DNA of 64,000 bases from Roseateles_B sp041906185. Lineage in GTDB: Bacteria; Pseudomonadota; Gammaproteobacteria; Burkholderiales; Burkholderiaceae_C. A program made the position numbers and the translations under genes. The stretch spans positions 181,860 to 245,859 of the forward strand of contig JAYRJQ010000005.1 in assembly GCA_041906185.1 (NCBI GenBank), in the 5' to 3' direction. The notes beneath the pieces are model-generated. The model was not told where the DNA came from, ran no database searches, and worked only from the letters and a program-made list of their open reading frames with translations. Of the stretch, positions 45,978-55,348 are shown one piece after another. The number at the start of each line of letters is the position of its first letter. The first letter of the stretch is position 1.

Positions 45978-48221
45978 TCAGCGTGCGGCCTCGACCCGCA
46001 CCTGGGTGCCACCTTCCACCTGCACCAGACGGCGCTCGCCGCGCGGATTGCTGGCGCTTAAGCCCTCCGGCTGGAGGCGCAAGACCTGCCCCTGGGCCGC
46101 CGGCAGGGCGCGCAGCAGCAAGGCCTGGGCCGAGCCCGGCGCCAGCTCGAAGGGCAGCAGGCCCGGCGCGCCGCTGGCCGGCGCAGACACCGGCTGCAGC
46201 AGCGCAGGGTCGTAGCGCAAGGCGCCGCGCAGGGTCAGCGTGCTGCCGTGGCGCAGGACCACGGACACCGTGCCATCGGGCACCACCTCGGGGGTGATCT
46301 CCACCTGCAACAGCACGGGCTCGCCCGCGGCTTGCGGGGCGGAGGCAGGGCCGGGCTGCGGGGTCGGCGCCACCGTCGGCGTTGACTCGCCAGGGGGCGA
46401 ACCAGCGCTTGCCGAAGCATTCAAAGCCGCCTTGGCGGCAGTCGGCCGCAGCAGGCTGCTGAAAGCACCCGGCGAGGCATCGGTGCCCGCAGGTAGCTGC
46501 GTGAGCCGCACATCGGGCAGCGGCACATTGCGCACGATGCGCGGCGTGATCAGCAGCACCACCTCGGTCTTGCTGCGGGTGTCCGTGGTGACGCCGAAGA
46601 GCCGTCCCAGCAAGGGCAGGCGTGACAGGCCTGGCACGCCCTGGGCCGCGCTGCGGTCCTCGTCGTTGATCAGCCCGGCCAGCACCTGCGTCTCGCCATC
46701 GTTGAGGCGCAGCGTGGTGGCGGTCTGGCGAGTGCCCGTGGCATAGGCGGTCGTGCCGCCCGGGCCCGCCACCTCTTTGATCAGGTTGCTGACCTCCAGC
46801 CCCACCTTGATGATCACGTCGCCGTCGAGCTGGATAGTCGGCTCCACGTCCAGCTTCAGGCCCACGTCCAGGTAGTTGACCGAGGCAGCCACCGAGGTCG
46901 AGCCCGTGAAGTTGGTGGTGGTGGTGAAGATGGGCAGGCGCTGGCCGATCTGGACCTTGGCCTTCTCCCGGTTGCGCACCCGGATCTTGGGATTGGCCAG
47001 CAGGTTGACCTGGCCCGCATTGCCTCGCATCGTCGCCACGAGAGCCGGGTTGGCAATGGCGGCGCGGAATTCAGGGCGTTGGCCCAGCAGCACCGTGCCC
47101 CCCATCTTGCCGTCCGAACCGACCAGGCCGTATTGCACCTGGTCCGGCCATTGCAGGCCCAGGGCCTCGACCTGGTCGGAGCCCACCTCCATGACCTCCA
47201 CGTCCAGCATCACCTCCGGCTCTGGCAGATCCACCGAGGCAATCAGCTTCTCCACCAGGCGGATCACCTCCGGCGTGTCGCGCACCACCATCAGGTTCAG
47301 GCGCTCGTCGATGTGCAGGTCACGCACCTTGGCGATGGTGCGCACCAGGTTCTGCACCTGCTTCACGTCGGCATTGCTGAGGTAGAGCGTGCGGGTGATC
47401 AGTTCCTGGTGCTCGCGCTGCTTGGCTTGGCTGTTGGGGTAGATCAGCACCGAATGCGCGTTGAGGATCTTGCGGTCCAGCTGCTGCGTGGAGAGCAATA
47501 CGCGCATGGCCTCGTCCAGGCTGACGTTGCGCAGGAAGAGGCTGGCCCGGGCATCGGTGCGCACGTCTCTGTCGAATACGAAATTGACCTGGCTGCTGCG
47601 GCTCAGGGCCTCGAAGATCTGGCGCAGCGGCGCATCGCGGAACTCCAGGGTCACGGGCACCTGGAAGGCGGAGCCCAGTTCCTGGGCGCCGGATTCCAAT
47701 GGCATCGCCTGGGCAATTTGATTCTGGAGCTGGCGGGCCCCCGCGTGCAGCGGGTTCTCGGCCAGGATCTCGCGGGCCAGCGCATCGGCCATGCCGGGCC
47801 GGCCTTCCTTGAACTGCTGTCGGGCTTCCTGCAGGCGCAGCTCATGGCGCCGGCCACGCGGCAGCTCCAGCGCCAACGCCTGGACGCGCGGGTGGACCGG
47901 ATCGACCTGCTGCAGCTGCGCCAGCAAGGTCTGGGCCTCGTCCCAACGATTGGCCGCACGCAGGCCCTCGATCTGCACGAGCAGGCGTGCCACGTGCTGC
48001 TCGCGCACGCGCAGCTGAGCGGCGCGCAGGGTCGGGTCTTGCGGCGATGCCTTCAGTGCGCCACTCAGAACAGCATCAGCCTGGCCCAGCCGATTGGCAC
48101 GGACCAGCTCGTCGGCTTCGCGCAGGGCCGGATTGGCGCAGCCCGGCAGGACGCCGAGGCACAGCAGCAGAAGCGGGAACGTCAGGGCGCGAAGGCTCGC
48201 GCGGGAGCGTGCATCGGACAT
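45978..48221 (-). CDS. gspD: GspD/PilQ-like secretin, lipoprotein form
   Basis: A 747-residue protein. Lipobox VLPGC near residue 25 makes it a self-anchored outer-membrane secretin. Residues 30-180 form a TPR-like helical region, then an STN/N0 domain (VTLEFRDAPLRQIFEALSRSSQVNFVFD), N1 and the secretin core with VPGLSRLPLLGRLFG and EVVLLITPRIVR. The last about 130 residues form a cohesin-like beta domain (VLLQVEITPEVV…LTLRGALRYDPALL). Lipoprotein secretins with TPR and cohesin regions belong to the minimal T2SS/Msh-like class rather than classic GspD. ATG 48221 opens the signal. Confidence 0.88.
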   Translation of the reverse strand: MSDARSRASLRALTFPLLLLCLGVLPGCANPALREADELVRANRLGQADAVLSGALKASPQDPTLRAAQLRVREQHVARLLVQIEGLRAANRWDEAQTLLAQLQQVDPVHPRVQALALELPRGRRHELRLQEARQQFKEGRPGMADALAREILAENPLHAGARQLQNQIAQAMPLESGAQELGSAFQVPVTLEFRDAPLRQIFEALSRSSQVNFVFDRDVRTDARASLFLRNVSLDEAMRVLLSTQQLDRKILNAHSVLIYPNSQAKQREHQELITRTLYLSNADVKQVQNLVRTIAKVRDLHIDERLNLMVVRDTPEVIRLVEKLIASVDLPEPEVMLDVEVMEVGSDQVEALGLQWPDQVQYGLVGSDGKMGGTVLLGQRPEFRAAIANPALVATMRGNAGQVNLLANPKIRVRNREKAKVQIGQRLPIFTTTTNFTGSTSVAASVNYLDVGLKLDVEPTIQLDGDVIIKVGLEVSNLIKEVAGPGGTTAYATGTRQTATTLRLNDGETQVLAGLINDEDRSAAQGVPGLSRLPLLGRLFGVTTDTRSKTEVVLLITPRIVRNVPLPDVRLTQLPAGTDASPGAFSSLLRPTAAKAALNASASAGSPPGESTPTVAPTPQPGPASAPQAAGEPVLLQVEITPEVVPDGTVSVVLRHGSTLTLRGALRYDPALLQPVSAPASGAPGLLPFELAPGSAQALLLRALPAAQGQVLRLQPEGLSASNPRGERRLVQVEGGTQVRVEAAR

Positions 48222-48226
48222 GGCAC

Positions 48227-48763
48227 TCACAAGGGTTTGAAACGGAGCGTCTGGGGCTGCGGACCGGGCAACCACAGCAGCTCCAGGGAGTCATCGCCAA
48301 CGGACTGGACACGCCATTGACCGTCGATGGTGTCGCCGGCCTTGACGGCCAGGCTGCGTTGGTCGGAGCCCAGCAGCGCCTGCGTCTGGCCAGCCTGGCT
48401 CAAGCGGCCGATCAGCTGGTAGGGGAAAGGCGGCGCTTGCGGCGGTGGGGGTGGAGGCGGTGGCGAGGCCTGGGCCGGCACGGGTGATGGCGTCGGCACG
48501 GGCGGTGGCGGCGGCTGCCAGGCCGCCAGGGCCGCGGGCTCCGTCTCCGGCCAGGATTCGCGGGGGGCCATCGTCCAGCGCAGCAGCGTCTCCGGTGCGG
48601 AGGCCGCCGCTGACGGCGCGCGGCGCGATGGCACGGTCGCCAGATCCGTCGCACCGTCATCCACGTCCGGCAGCTGCGCGGCCCACAGGCAGGCCGCCAC
48701 CGTGGCGCCAAGCGCCAGGGCCAAGGCCCATTGGACGCGCGTCAAAGGCTTGGCGGCATTCAT
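48227..48763 (-). CDS. GspC/PilP-like inner-membrane connector
   Basis: A 178-residue protein with one N-terminal membrane helix (WALALALGATVAACLWAA), a Pro-rich spacer and a small C-terminal HR-like domain (PFPYQLIGRLSQAGQTQALLGS…VKAGDTIDGQWRVQ). This build is that of GspC/PilP proteins, which link the inner platform to the secretin; FxYxLIGR is typical. It lies directly before the secretin gene (gap 5 bp) and overlaps the M-like gene by 4 bp. Confidence is moderate because sequence conservation in this family is low. Confidence 0.75.
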   Translation of the reverse strand: MNAAKPLTRVQWALALALGATVAACLWAAQLPDVDDGATDLATVPSRRAPSAAASAPETLLRWTMAPRESWPETEPAALAAWQPPPPPVPTPSPVPAQASPPPPPPPPQAPPFPYQLIGRLSQAGQTQALLGSDQRSLAVKAGDTIDGQWRVQSVGDDSLELLWLPGPQPQTLRFKPL

Positions 48764-49353
48764 GGATGACCTCCTGCCGAACGCCGGCTGTGCAGGCTCC
48801 AGCTCAGCTCGGCCTGCAGCTCTTGGCCCTCGCGCTGCGCACGGCGCAGGCGAAGGCTGTCCAGGCCCAAGGCTGGGTCATGGGCCAGGGCGGCGCTCAG
48901 GTACTGCCTAAGCTGCGCATAGCTGCCCTGCACCGGCATGCTGACGCGCAGGCGCTCCAGGCCGGTCTCGGGTTCCACGCTGAGCCGCTGTTCACTGCGT
49001 TGCTGCACCAGGCCCAGGCGCAGGCCGATCTCCAGCAGGTCGGCCAGACGCTGCTGGCGCTCCTCAGCCGGCGGCAGCGCCGCGAGAAAACCCGCTGGGG
49101 TGTCCGCCGAGCCTGTCGTGGGGGCCTGCGCTCGCAGGCTGCGGCGCAATGCGGCCTGCTGCACGGCCAGCGCATCGGCCTGGTCCTGCCAGCGCGGGGT
49201 CAGGTGCAAGGCCAGCACGCCAGCCCCCGCCAGGCAGACAGCGGCCAGCACGCCGGGCCAGCCCAAGGCTCGCAGCGGCTTCAGGAGCAGGCGCCATCGG
49301 CGGAGGGTGCTGGCAAAGGTCAGGTCTTGCCATCGTGAAGCCAGGAAACTCAT
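48760..49353 (-). CDS. GspM/PilO-like assembly platform protein
   Basis: A 197-residue protein with one membrane helix (LGWPGVLAAVCLAGAGVLAL near residues 31-50), a coiled-coil-like stretch (WQDQADALAVQQAALRRSL) and a C-terminal ferredoxin-like domain (ERLRVSMPVQGSYAQLRQYL). These are the marks of PilO/GspM. It overlaps both neighbours by 4 bp. It carries one copy of the dispersed 13-mer near its start codons (49318-49330), read as WQDLT. Confidence 0.75.
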   Translation of the reverse strand: MSFLASRWQDLTFASTLRRWRLLLKPLRALGWPGVLAAVCLAGAGVLALHLTPRWQDQADALAVQQAALRRSLRAQAPTTGSADTPAGFLAALPPAEERQQRLADLLEIGLRLGLVQQRSEQRLSVEPETGLERLRVSMPVQGSYAQLRQYLSAALAHDPALGLDSLRLRRAQREGQELQAELSWSLHSRRSAGGHP

Positions 49354-50714
49354 GGCTGAGCTCCCGAGGCAGGAGGGGCTGGCGAGGCGGGGGCTGCGGC
49401 CGACAAGGCATCAGCCGCCAGCCGCGCCTGCAGCGTAAAGCGCAAGCCGGGCCGGCCGCCTTCCTCCGGCTGGATGGCGCCAGGCAGCACCTCGCCCCAC
49501 CCCGGCAGGCGCGACAGGGCTTCGGTCACCGCGAGGATCTGGGCCCGATCCTCGGCCTGGCCTTCCAGGCGCAGTTCGCCACGCGAGGCTTGCAGATCCA
49601 GGGCCAGCCACGCGACGCGGGGGCGCTGCTGTTCGTCCAGGGCCGCGGCTTCGACTTGAGCCAGCACGGCCTGCCAGGGCTGCTGCAAGGCCAGGCGAGC
49701 CTCCAGCAGGGCCTTGTGGTCCACGGCGGCCGGCCTGGTGCCCGGGCGGGATGCGATCGCCGGCGCCTGCATCCGGCGTCCTTGCCTCGCCTGCAGGGAC
49801 GCCAGCGCCTCGCCAGCGGCCTGCCACTGCGCCCGGGCTTGCCAGGCTTCCTGCGCGGCCAGCCCCAGGCACAGCAGGGCCACGCCCAGCAGGGGCCAGC
49901 GCCAGCGCGCCAGCGGCTGCACTGCGGGCATGAAATCCCCCGTGGCCTCGCCCGGCGCCGGCACAGGCCGGGTCCACAGCAGCGAGCTTGGCTGTTTGAC
50001 TTCCAGCGGCGTCAGACAGCGGCAAAGCGCCATCTCCTCCGTCCAGGCCGCCGCTAGGCCATGGCCGGCCAGCAGGATCTCGGTACCGGGGGTCAGGTCT
50101 TGCTGCAGAACTTGCAATCGCTGGCGCAGGGCCTCAGGGCCAGGCGCAGAGAGCCTCAGATGGCGGACCGTCTGCAGCACGCCCGACTGCAACGTCATCC
50201 AGCACAGTAGGCCCTCTTCCACCCAGGCCAGGGCGGCGTGCGGGGCCTGCGCCCACTGCGGCTCCTGCTGGCGGCAGACGGCCAAGCAAGCCAGCGCAGC
50301 CGGCCGGGCACTGCGCACATGGGGCTGCAAGGCAGGCCAGAGCTCTGGCGAGGACAGCGCCCAGGCGCCGCAGCGACGCTGCCCGCCGCGACCTTCGGAC
50401 CAGGCGGCCAGCGGCCAGGACTGCGCCTGGACGCCGTGGTAGTGGCTCAACAGCTGCGCGGCATGGTGGCGGATCGCGTCGCTGTCATGCAAGGCAAGGT
50501 CGGCGTCGGCCACCAGGGGCAGCAGCACCTGTTCGGAGAGCACCAGGTCCAGCTCGCCGGTGTCGGGCAGAGCGTCCGCAGGCGCCCACGGCTCGCCGGT
50601 GACGGGATCGAGCAGGCCCGTAGGCCCCAGCCACAGCGTGCGCCGCGGACGCGAGCTCAGCCAGGGCCGGCGTCCCAGTTGCCTCGCCACGGCCTCGCGG
50701 CGAGCCTCACTCAT
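49350..50714 (-). CDS. GspL/PilM-PilN-like assembly platform protein
   Basis: A 454-residue protein. The first about 270 residues resemble the actin-like cytoplasmic domain of GspL/PilM, a membrane helix follows near 275-300 (WRWPLLGVALLCLGLAA), and the rest is a PilN-like periplasmic region. The ATG at 50714 overlaps the ATPase gene end by 8 bp (ATGAGTGA). GspL binds the ATPase N-terminus, consistent with gene order. A second copy of the dispersed 13-mer is read here as QDLT (50091-50103). Confidence 0.75.
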   Translation of the reverse strand: MSEARREAVARQLGRRPWLSSRPRRTLWLGPTGLLDPVTGEPWAPADALPDTGELDLVLSEQVLLPLVADADLALHDSDAIRHHAAQLLSHYHGVQAQSWPLAAWSEGRGGQRRCGAWALSSPELWPALQPHVRSARPAALACLAVCRQQEPQWAQAPHAALAWVEEGLLCWMTLQSGVLQTVRHLRLSAPGPEALRQRLQVLQQDLTPGTEILLAGHGLAAAWTEEMALCRCLTPLEVKQPSSLLWTRPVPAPGEATGDFMPAVQPLARWRWPLLGVALLCLGLAAQEAWQARAQWQAAGEALASLQARQGRRMQAPAIASRPGTRPAAVDHKALLEARLALQQPWQAVLAQVEAAALDEQQRPRVAWLALDLQASRGELRLEGQAEDRAQILAVTEALSRLPGWGEVLPGAIQPEEGGRPGLRFTLQARLAADALSAAAPASPAPPASGAQP

Positions 50715-52248
50715 CGAGGGTGACACGATCCAGCTCCTCGAACGTACTCTCGCCGCGGCACACCGCCGCCAGGGCCTGCTGGCGCAGGGGCTTCATGCCG
50801 CGGCTGCGCGCGGCTTCCTTGATTTGCGACATGGGCGCCCGGCTGGCGATCAGGTCCCGCAACCCATCGTCCAGGCGCAGCAGCTCGGCCACGGCGCGCC
50901 GGCCGCGATAACCCGTGCCGCGGCAGTGGCCGCAGCCCTCGCCCTTCATGAAGCGGTGCGCCGCCTCACTCAGGCCATGCCGCGCTAGCAGCGCCGCATC
51001 CGGCTTCATGGCGACGGCGCAATGCCGGCAGTTCAGCCGCATCAGGCGCTGCGCCAGCACGGCGTTGAGGGCGGACACCACGTTGTAGAGGTCCAAGCCC
51101 ATGTGCATGAAGCGGCCGATCACGTCGAAGGCGTTGTTGGCGTGGACCGTGGAGAAGACCAGGTGCCCGGTGAGCGCCGCCTGCACGGCGATCTGCGCCG
51201 TCTCGGCGTCGCGGATCTCGCCCACCATCACGCGGTCGGGGTCGTGGCGCAGGATGGAGCGCAGCCCGCGCGAGAAGGTCAGGCCCTTCTTCTCGTTCAC
51301 CGGGATCTGCACGACGCCGGGCAGTTGGTACTCCACCGGGTCTTCGATGGTGATGATCTTGTCCTGGCCGGTGTGGATCTCGGTCAGGGTCGCGCAGAGC
51401 GTGGTGGTCTTGCCCGAGCCAGTGGGCCCGGTCACCAGCAGCATGCCGTGCGGTTGGCGGGCCTGCTGGCGCAGGGCGGCACGCTCGACCTCGCCAAAGC
51501 CCAGGGCATCGAGGCTCAGCGCGCCCTGGTCCTGCTCGATGCGGGCGCGGTCCAGCAGGCGCACCACGGCGTCCTCGCCAAAGACGCTGGGCATGATGGA
51601 GAGGCGGAAGTCGATCTCCCGTCCGGCATGGCGCAGCTTGAAGCGACCGTCCTGCGGCACGCGACGCTCGCCGATGTCCAGTTCGGCCATCACTTTGAGC
51701 CGGGAGACGAGCCGCTCCGCCAGGGCCGCGCCTTCGACCTGGCGCACCGGCGCCATCACACCATCGATGCGGAAGCGGATCTGTGCACCGCGGGCCGTGC
51801 ATTCGAGGTGCACGTCGCTGGCGCCATCCTGCAGCGCATCGAAGAGCGTAGCGTTGAGCAGGCGCACGGCCGGCGATGCGGTCTCAGCCAGCGCCAGGGC
51901 GGACAGCTCCTCCACCGCCTCAGCCTGAGCCTCGGCGCCGCCCAGCCCCTCCTCCACGCCGGCCAGCGCCCGGAAATCCGCCGCACCGCTGCCCAGCCAA
52001 TGGTCCAGGGCGGCGGCTTCGCAGCGCTGCCAGTCCACGGCCGCCAGCAGCCGCGACTCCAGGCTCTGCAACAGCAAGGCATCGAGCGGCCGGTCCGCCA
52101 GCAAGACCAGGCGCGGTGACTCGGCGCTGCCGCCCTGCGCCAGCACGGCACGCCATCGCTGCGCCTGGGCCTGCGGCCAGCGCTCGAAGTCCAGGTGCCA
52201 GGGGCCCTGGGTGGTGGGCAGGCAGTCCTGCAGATGAAAAGCGCTCAT
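50707..52248 (-). CDS. gspE: GspE/PilB-type secretion ATPase
   Basis: A 513-residue hexameric ATPase. Walker A GPTGSGKTTTL near residue 272, the Asp box TIEDPVEYQ, Walker B VMVGEIRDAETA, His box STVHANN and the C-terminal zinc tetracysteine (NCRHC and CGHCRGTGYRGR) are all present, so it should be active. The N-terminal domain is shorter than that of PilB and closer to GspE. It powers pseudopilus growth. The gene overlaps gspF by 4 bp. Confidence 0.95.
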   Translation of the reverse strand: MSAFHLQDCLPTTQGPWHLDFERWPQAQAQRWRAVLAQGGSAESPRLVLLADRPLDALLLQSLESRLLAAVDWQRCEAAALDHWLGSGAADFRALAGVEEGLGGAEAQAEAVEELSALALAETASPAVRLLNATLFDALQDGASDVHLECTARGAQIRFRIDGVMAPVRQVEGAALAERLVSRLKVMAELDIGERRVPQDGRFKLRHAGREIDFRLSIMPSVFGEDAVVRLLDRARIEQDQGALSLDALGFGEVERAALRQQARQPHGMLLVTGPTGSGKTTTLCATLTEIHTGQDKIITIEDPVEYQLPGVVQIPVNEKKGLTFSRGLRSILRHDPDRVMVGEIRDAETAQIAVQAALTGHLVFSTVHANNAFDVIGRFMHMGLDLYNVVSALNAVLAQRLMRLNCRHCAVAMKPDAALLARHGLSEAAHRFMKGEGCGHCRGTGYRGRRAVAELLRLDDGLRDLIASRAPMSQIKEAARSRGMKPLRQQALAAVCRGESTFEELDRVTLDE

Positions 52249-53465
52249 TGCACCTGCTCCACCAACTGGAAGATCGGCAGGTACATCAGCACGATGATGC
52301 CGCCGATGAGCACGCCCATCACCAGCATCAGGGCCGGGTTGATGGCGCGGCTGAGGAACTCGGTGAGGCGCACGGCCTCTTCGTCATGAAAGGCCGCCGC
52401 ACGTTCCAGCATGGCGGCCAGCTCGCCGCTGCGCTCGCCCACACGCACCATGCGGCGGGCCACGGGCGTGGCCAGGCCTTGCGCATCCAGGGCCTCCGAG
52501 AAGCGCTGGCCTTCGCCCACCGCCTGGGTCAGGCGCTGGACGGCGTCCTGCCAGGGCCGCGCCATCAGCGGTTGGACGATCTTCAAGGTCTGCAGAGCCG
52601 GCACGCCCGCCGACAGCAGCATGGCCAGGCTGCGGTAGAAGCGGGCCAGGGCCAACACGCGCAGGCGCGGGCCAATGCCCGGGATCGTCCACAGGCGGGC
52701 TTGCAGGGCCGCGCGCACAGCCGCCGAGCGCAAGGCCAGCACGATCGCCAGCAAGCTACCGCCCAGGCCCAGAGCCACGGCCGTCGGGTGTTCGCCCGTG
52801 AACCGCCCGAAATGCAGCAGCATCAGCGAGCCCCAGGGCAGATCGGTGCCCAGGCCATCGAGGATGCCGGCAAAGCGCGGCAGCACGAAAAGCAGCAGGA
52901 AGAGGATCACGGCCGAGCCCACGCCCAGCAGCAGGGCCGGGTAGACGCAAGCCGCCACCAGGCGGTCGCGCAGCTGCTGCACCCAGGTCAGATAGCGCCC
53001 ATGCTGGGCCAGTGCGGGCGCCAGCTGGCCGCTGCGCTCGTTGGCCGCCACCAGGGCGCAGATCAGCTCGTCAAAGGCGTGGGGCTGCGCACGCAGGGCA
53101 GCGCTCAGGGGCTGGCCGGCCTGGAGGGCTTGCACCACGCGCTCCAGTGCGGACCGCACCGAAGGCTGGGCCTCCTTCTCGCTCAGCGTCTCCAGCGCCT
53201 CGACCAGCGACACCCCCGAGCCCAGCAGCACCGAAAGCTCCTGGCTGAAAAGCTGCAAGGGGAAGCGCCTGCCGACAGCGCGTGTCGCCACCGCCGGGCT
53301 CAGCTCCTGCACCGAGAGAATGCGCTGCGGACTCACGCCCAGCAGGCCGGCCAGGGCCTGGCGATCGGCCGCCTGCAGCCGCTTCTGCTGTACAGGCGAC
53401 TGCTCAGGCTGGTAGCGAACGACGAAATCGGGCATGGAACCAGGCGCGCTCAGCCGAACGTTCAC
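52245..53465 (-). CDS. gspF: GspF-type inner-membrane platform protein
   Basis: A 406-residue protein with two T2SSF domains and three membrane helices (LLLGVGSAVILFLLLFVLP near 170-190, one near 225 and one at the C-terminus). FSQELSVLLGSGVSLVEALETL and LAMLLSAGVPALQTLKIV are the repeated T2SSF signatures, and VRVGERSGELAAMLERAA is typical. It forms the base on which GspE turns. The ATG overlaps the gspE start-stop region as in other pairs of this operon. Confidence 0.93.
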   Translation of the reverse strand: MNVRLSAPGSMPDFVVRYQPEQSPVQQKRLQAADRQALAGLLGVSPQRILSVQELSPAVATRAVGRRFPLQLFSQELSVLLGSGVSLVEALETLSEKEAQPSVRSALERVVQALQAGQPLSAALRAQPHAFDELICALVAANERSGQLAPALAQHGRYLTWVQQLRDRLVAACVYPALLLGVGSAVILFLLLFVLPRFAGILDGLGTDLPWGSLMLLHFGRFTGEHPTAVALGLGGSLLAIVLALRSAAVRAALQARLWTIPGIGPRLRVLALARFYRSLAMLLSAGVPALQTLKIVQPLMARPWQDAVQRLTQAVGEGQRFSEALDAQGLATPVARRMVRVGERSGELAAMLERAAAFHDEEAVRLTEFLSRAINPALMLVMGVLIGGIIVLMYLPIFQLVEQVQ

Positions 53466-53887
53466 CAGCTGGTGATGTCGGCGTCTTCACCTTCCCCGCC
53501 GGGGCGGCCGTCGTGCCCGAAGGACAGGAGGTCGTACTCGCCGTGTTCGCCGGGCGCCTTGTACTGGTACTCATGCCCCCAGGGATCCTTGGGAACCGCC
53601 TTGGACAGGTAGGGGCCGGCCCAGCGGGCCTCGTCCACCGGGTTCTCGCGCAGCGCCTGCAGGCCTGGCTCGCTGGCAGGGTAGTGGCCCGTGTCGATGC
53701 GATATTGGTCCAGTGCCTTCTGCAAGGCATCCAGCTGGGCGCGGGCCACCTTGACCTCGGACTTACCAATCTGCCCAAAGAAGCGCGGACCCACATAGCC
53801 CGCCAGCAGGCCGATGATGACCATCACCACCAGCAACTCCAGCAGCGTGAACCCCCGCCCGGCAACCGGACTGCGGCAACGACTCAT
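53462..53887 (-). CDS. gspG: Major pseudopilin GspG
   Basis: A 141-residue protein, MSRCRSPVAGRGFTLLELLVVMVIIGLLAGYVGPRFF, with intact prepilin cleavage site and Glu5. YRIDTGHYPASEPGLQAL and DPWGHEYQYKAPGEHGEYDLLSFGHDGRPGGEGEDADI are diagnostic of GspG, including the calcium-binding loop. ATG 53887 has GAGGGA just upstream; a longer frame to 53926 is less likely. It is the first gene of the ten-gene operon G-F-E-L-M-C-D-pilins. No prepilin peptidase is in the operon, so the host's PilD must process it. Confidence 0.94.
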   Translation of the reverse strand: MSRCRSPVAGRGFTLLELLVVMVIIGLLAGYVGPRFFGQIGKSEVKVARAQLDALQKALDQYRIDTGHYPASEPGLQALRENPVDEARWAGPYLSKAVPKDPWGHEYQYKAPGEHGEYDLLSFGHDGRPGGEGEDADITSW

Positions 53888-54204
53888 AGCTCCCTCATCT
53901 TCTATCTTGGCCCTGCGCGGACTCACGGTCCGATCGAGCCTCCCCGGCCCTGCGGCGGCGCTGAGTCAGGCCGCTCTATGTAACGCGCGCAATCGAAAGG
54001 CCACCGATTGCCGCGAGTGGGCGCATGATGCCGTATTGGGGTGCGGCACACAATGGCGCTCATCCGCCACGTAGTGGCTGATCGACGAGTGCCCACCACA
54101 CCGCGGGCGGCGAAGCCAGGCCGAATCGCTCTATGAGCATTGCCACAGGCTGCCCGAGTCAGGGTTAATACCCATCTTCAAGCGGGACTTTTTGCATCGA
54201 AACC

Positions 54205-54770
54205 GAGACTACCCCTGGATGGCCTGCCAGACGCGCCGCACCTGAGGCAGCAACTGCGCATCGCGTTGGGCTCGCAAGGAGCGCAAGGCCGGGCTGCGCT
54301 GACACGCGGCGTGGCGCCAGTACGCCGATGGGGCGACCTGCAAGACGCGGCAGATCGACTCGACCCCAAGCTGCTGACGGTGCTGGTCGATGAAGGCCTT
54401 CAGGACTTGATGCGGCGGTCGAGCTCCGCCTGGGCGAAAAACGCGCTGGCCAGCTTCAGAATCTCGTTGGCCTTGCGGAGCTCCCGCACCTCGCGCTCAA
54501 GGTCCTTGATGCGTTGGGCCTCCGCACTCGAGACGCCGTCTCGCTGGCCAGAATCGACTTCGTGCTGCTTGACCCACGTGTGCAAGGTCTGCGGCACGCA
54601 GCCAATCTTGCCGGCGATCGATTCGATGGCCGCCCACTGCGACGGATGCTCGTCACGGTGCTCCAGCACCATGCGCACGGCACGCTCACGCACCTCAGGG
54701 GAAAACTTCGGGGACTTCTTCATGGCCCATTCTCCAGAGTTGGAGCCTCCTCGAAACCCGGGGCGATTCA
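54205..54770 (-). mobile_element. IS3-family element, 5' end with orfA and truncated orfB
   Basis: The minus strand starts at 54770 with the same TGAATCGCCCCGGG end as 37931. orfA (54400-54723) encodes an intact 107-residue HTH protein (MKKSPKFSPEVRERAVRMVL…FFAQAELDRRIKS). orfB begins in the -1 frame (LKAFIDQHRQQLGVESICRVLQV…PQVRRVWQAIQG) and is lost at about 54205, so no active transposase is made. The stretch 53888-54204 holds the gsp promoter region and no recognised gene. Confidence 0.88.
54400..54723 (-). CDS. IS3-family transposase OrfA (HTH), intact but without OrfB
   Basis: A 107-residue protein with the IS3 OrfA helix-turn-helix (VRERAVRMVLEHR…SIAGKIGCVPQTLHTWVKQH) and a leucine-zipper-like C-terminus (IKDLEREVRELRKANEILKLAS). 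OrfB, required for transposition, is truncated after about 75 residues, so the element cannot move alone. The near-identical copy at 37978 is broken by a stop. Confidence 0.9.
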   Translation of the reverse strand: MKKSPKFSPEVRERAVRMVLEHRDEHPSQWAAIESIAGKIGCVPQTLHTWVKQHEVDSGQRDGVSSAEAQRIKDLEREVRELRKANEILKLASAFFAQAELDRRIKS

Positions 54771-54774
54771 GACG

Positions 54775-54884
54775 TGCTGGCCAACACGGAATTCCGAGAG
54801 CTCCGAAGGTAGAGCAATGCGTCCCCCCTTGCGCAGCACACTGGAGTAGTGGCGATACGTCTTGGCTGCGTTTGAAGACTGCAT
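54775..54884 (-). pseudogene. Small ORF start interrupted by IS3 element
   Basis: From ATG 54884 the minus strand reads MQSSNAAKTYRHYSSVLRKGGRIALPSELSEF… and runs into the IS3 end at 54770. The GGRIALPSEL pattern resembles an AbrB/SpoVT-like antitoxin N-terminus. It follows the MbcA-like antitoxin gene by 48 bp. The remainder was displaced or deleted by the IS. Confidence 0.4.
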
Positions 54885-54931
54885 GAAGGTACTCGGCAGA
54901 CTCCTGAGTGAACGGGAGCTAGGTCAATGCG

Positions 54932-55348
54932 CTATGTGCCCGTACCAGACACATGGGATTCGAGATAGAGGGCAACACTCTGCAGGTCATTAAATGTGCC
55001 GCTTAGCATCTTGGCTAGTGCGTCGCAGCCCCCAAAGAGGGGAGCAGAGTTCGGCCGACGTGGCCAGGCGTCAGCTAGCGCTGCATCCGGCAGTAACGTA
55101 TGCAACGCAGCGTAGATGTTTATGACAAGGGAAATGCGTTCCAAGGTCTCAGTTGGGAGTCCCTCCGAGATGTGGCCGTCCCGCAATCGACCGAATGTCG
55201 ACGTCTGCCCGCCTAGGAGCATCATCTGCTCTTCCGTGTCTAGCCCCCAAGCGTCGGCGATTCGAAAGAACGCCTTCAGCGCGACCTTCGCAGCGCCTTC
55301 TGAGTGGATGTCTATGGCGGAACCTTCCGCTATCCCAGTGGAGTTCAT
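54932..55348 (-). CDS. Xre/MbcA/ParS-family antitoxin, toxin partner missing
   Basis: A 138-residue protein with the two-part build of RES-Xre-type antitoxins: an HTH-like N-terminus (AFFRIADAWGLDTEEQMMLLGG) and a toxin-binding domain (LPTETLERISLVINIYAALHTLLP…LFGGCDALAKMLSGTFNDLQSVALYLES). In a full system a RES-domain toxin follows, but downstream there is only the interrupted ORF and an IS3 end, so the toxin appears to have been lost. It could be a remnant or a solitary anti-toxin. Confidence 0.78.
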   Translation of the reverse strand: MNSTGIAEGSAIDIHSEGAAKVALKAFFRIADAWGLDTEEQMMLLGGQTSTFGRLRDGHISEGLPTETLERISLVINIYAALHTLLPDAALADAWPRRPNSAPLFGGCDALAKMLSGTFNDLQSVALYLESHVSGTGT

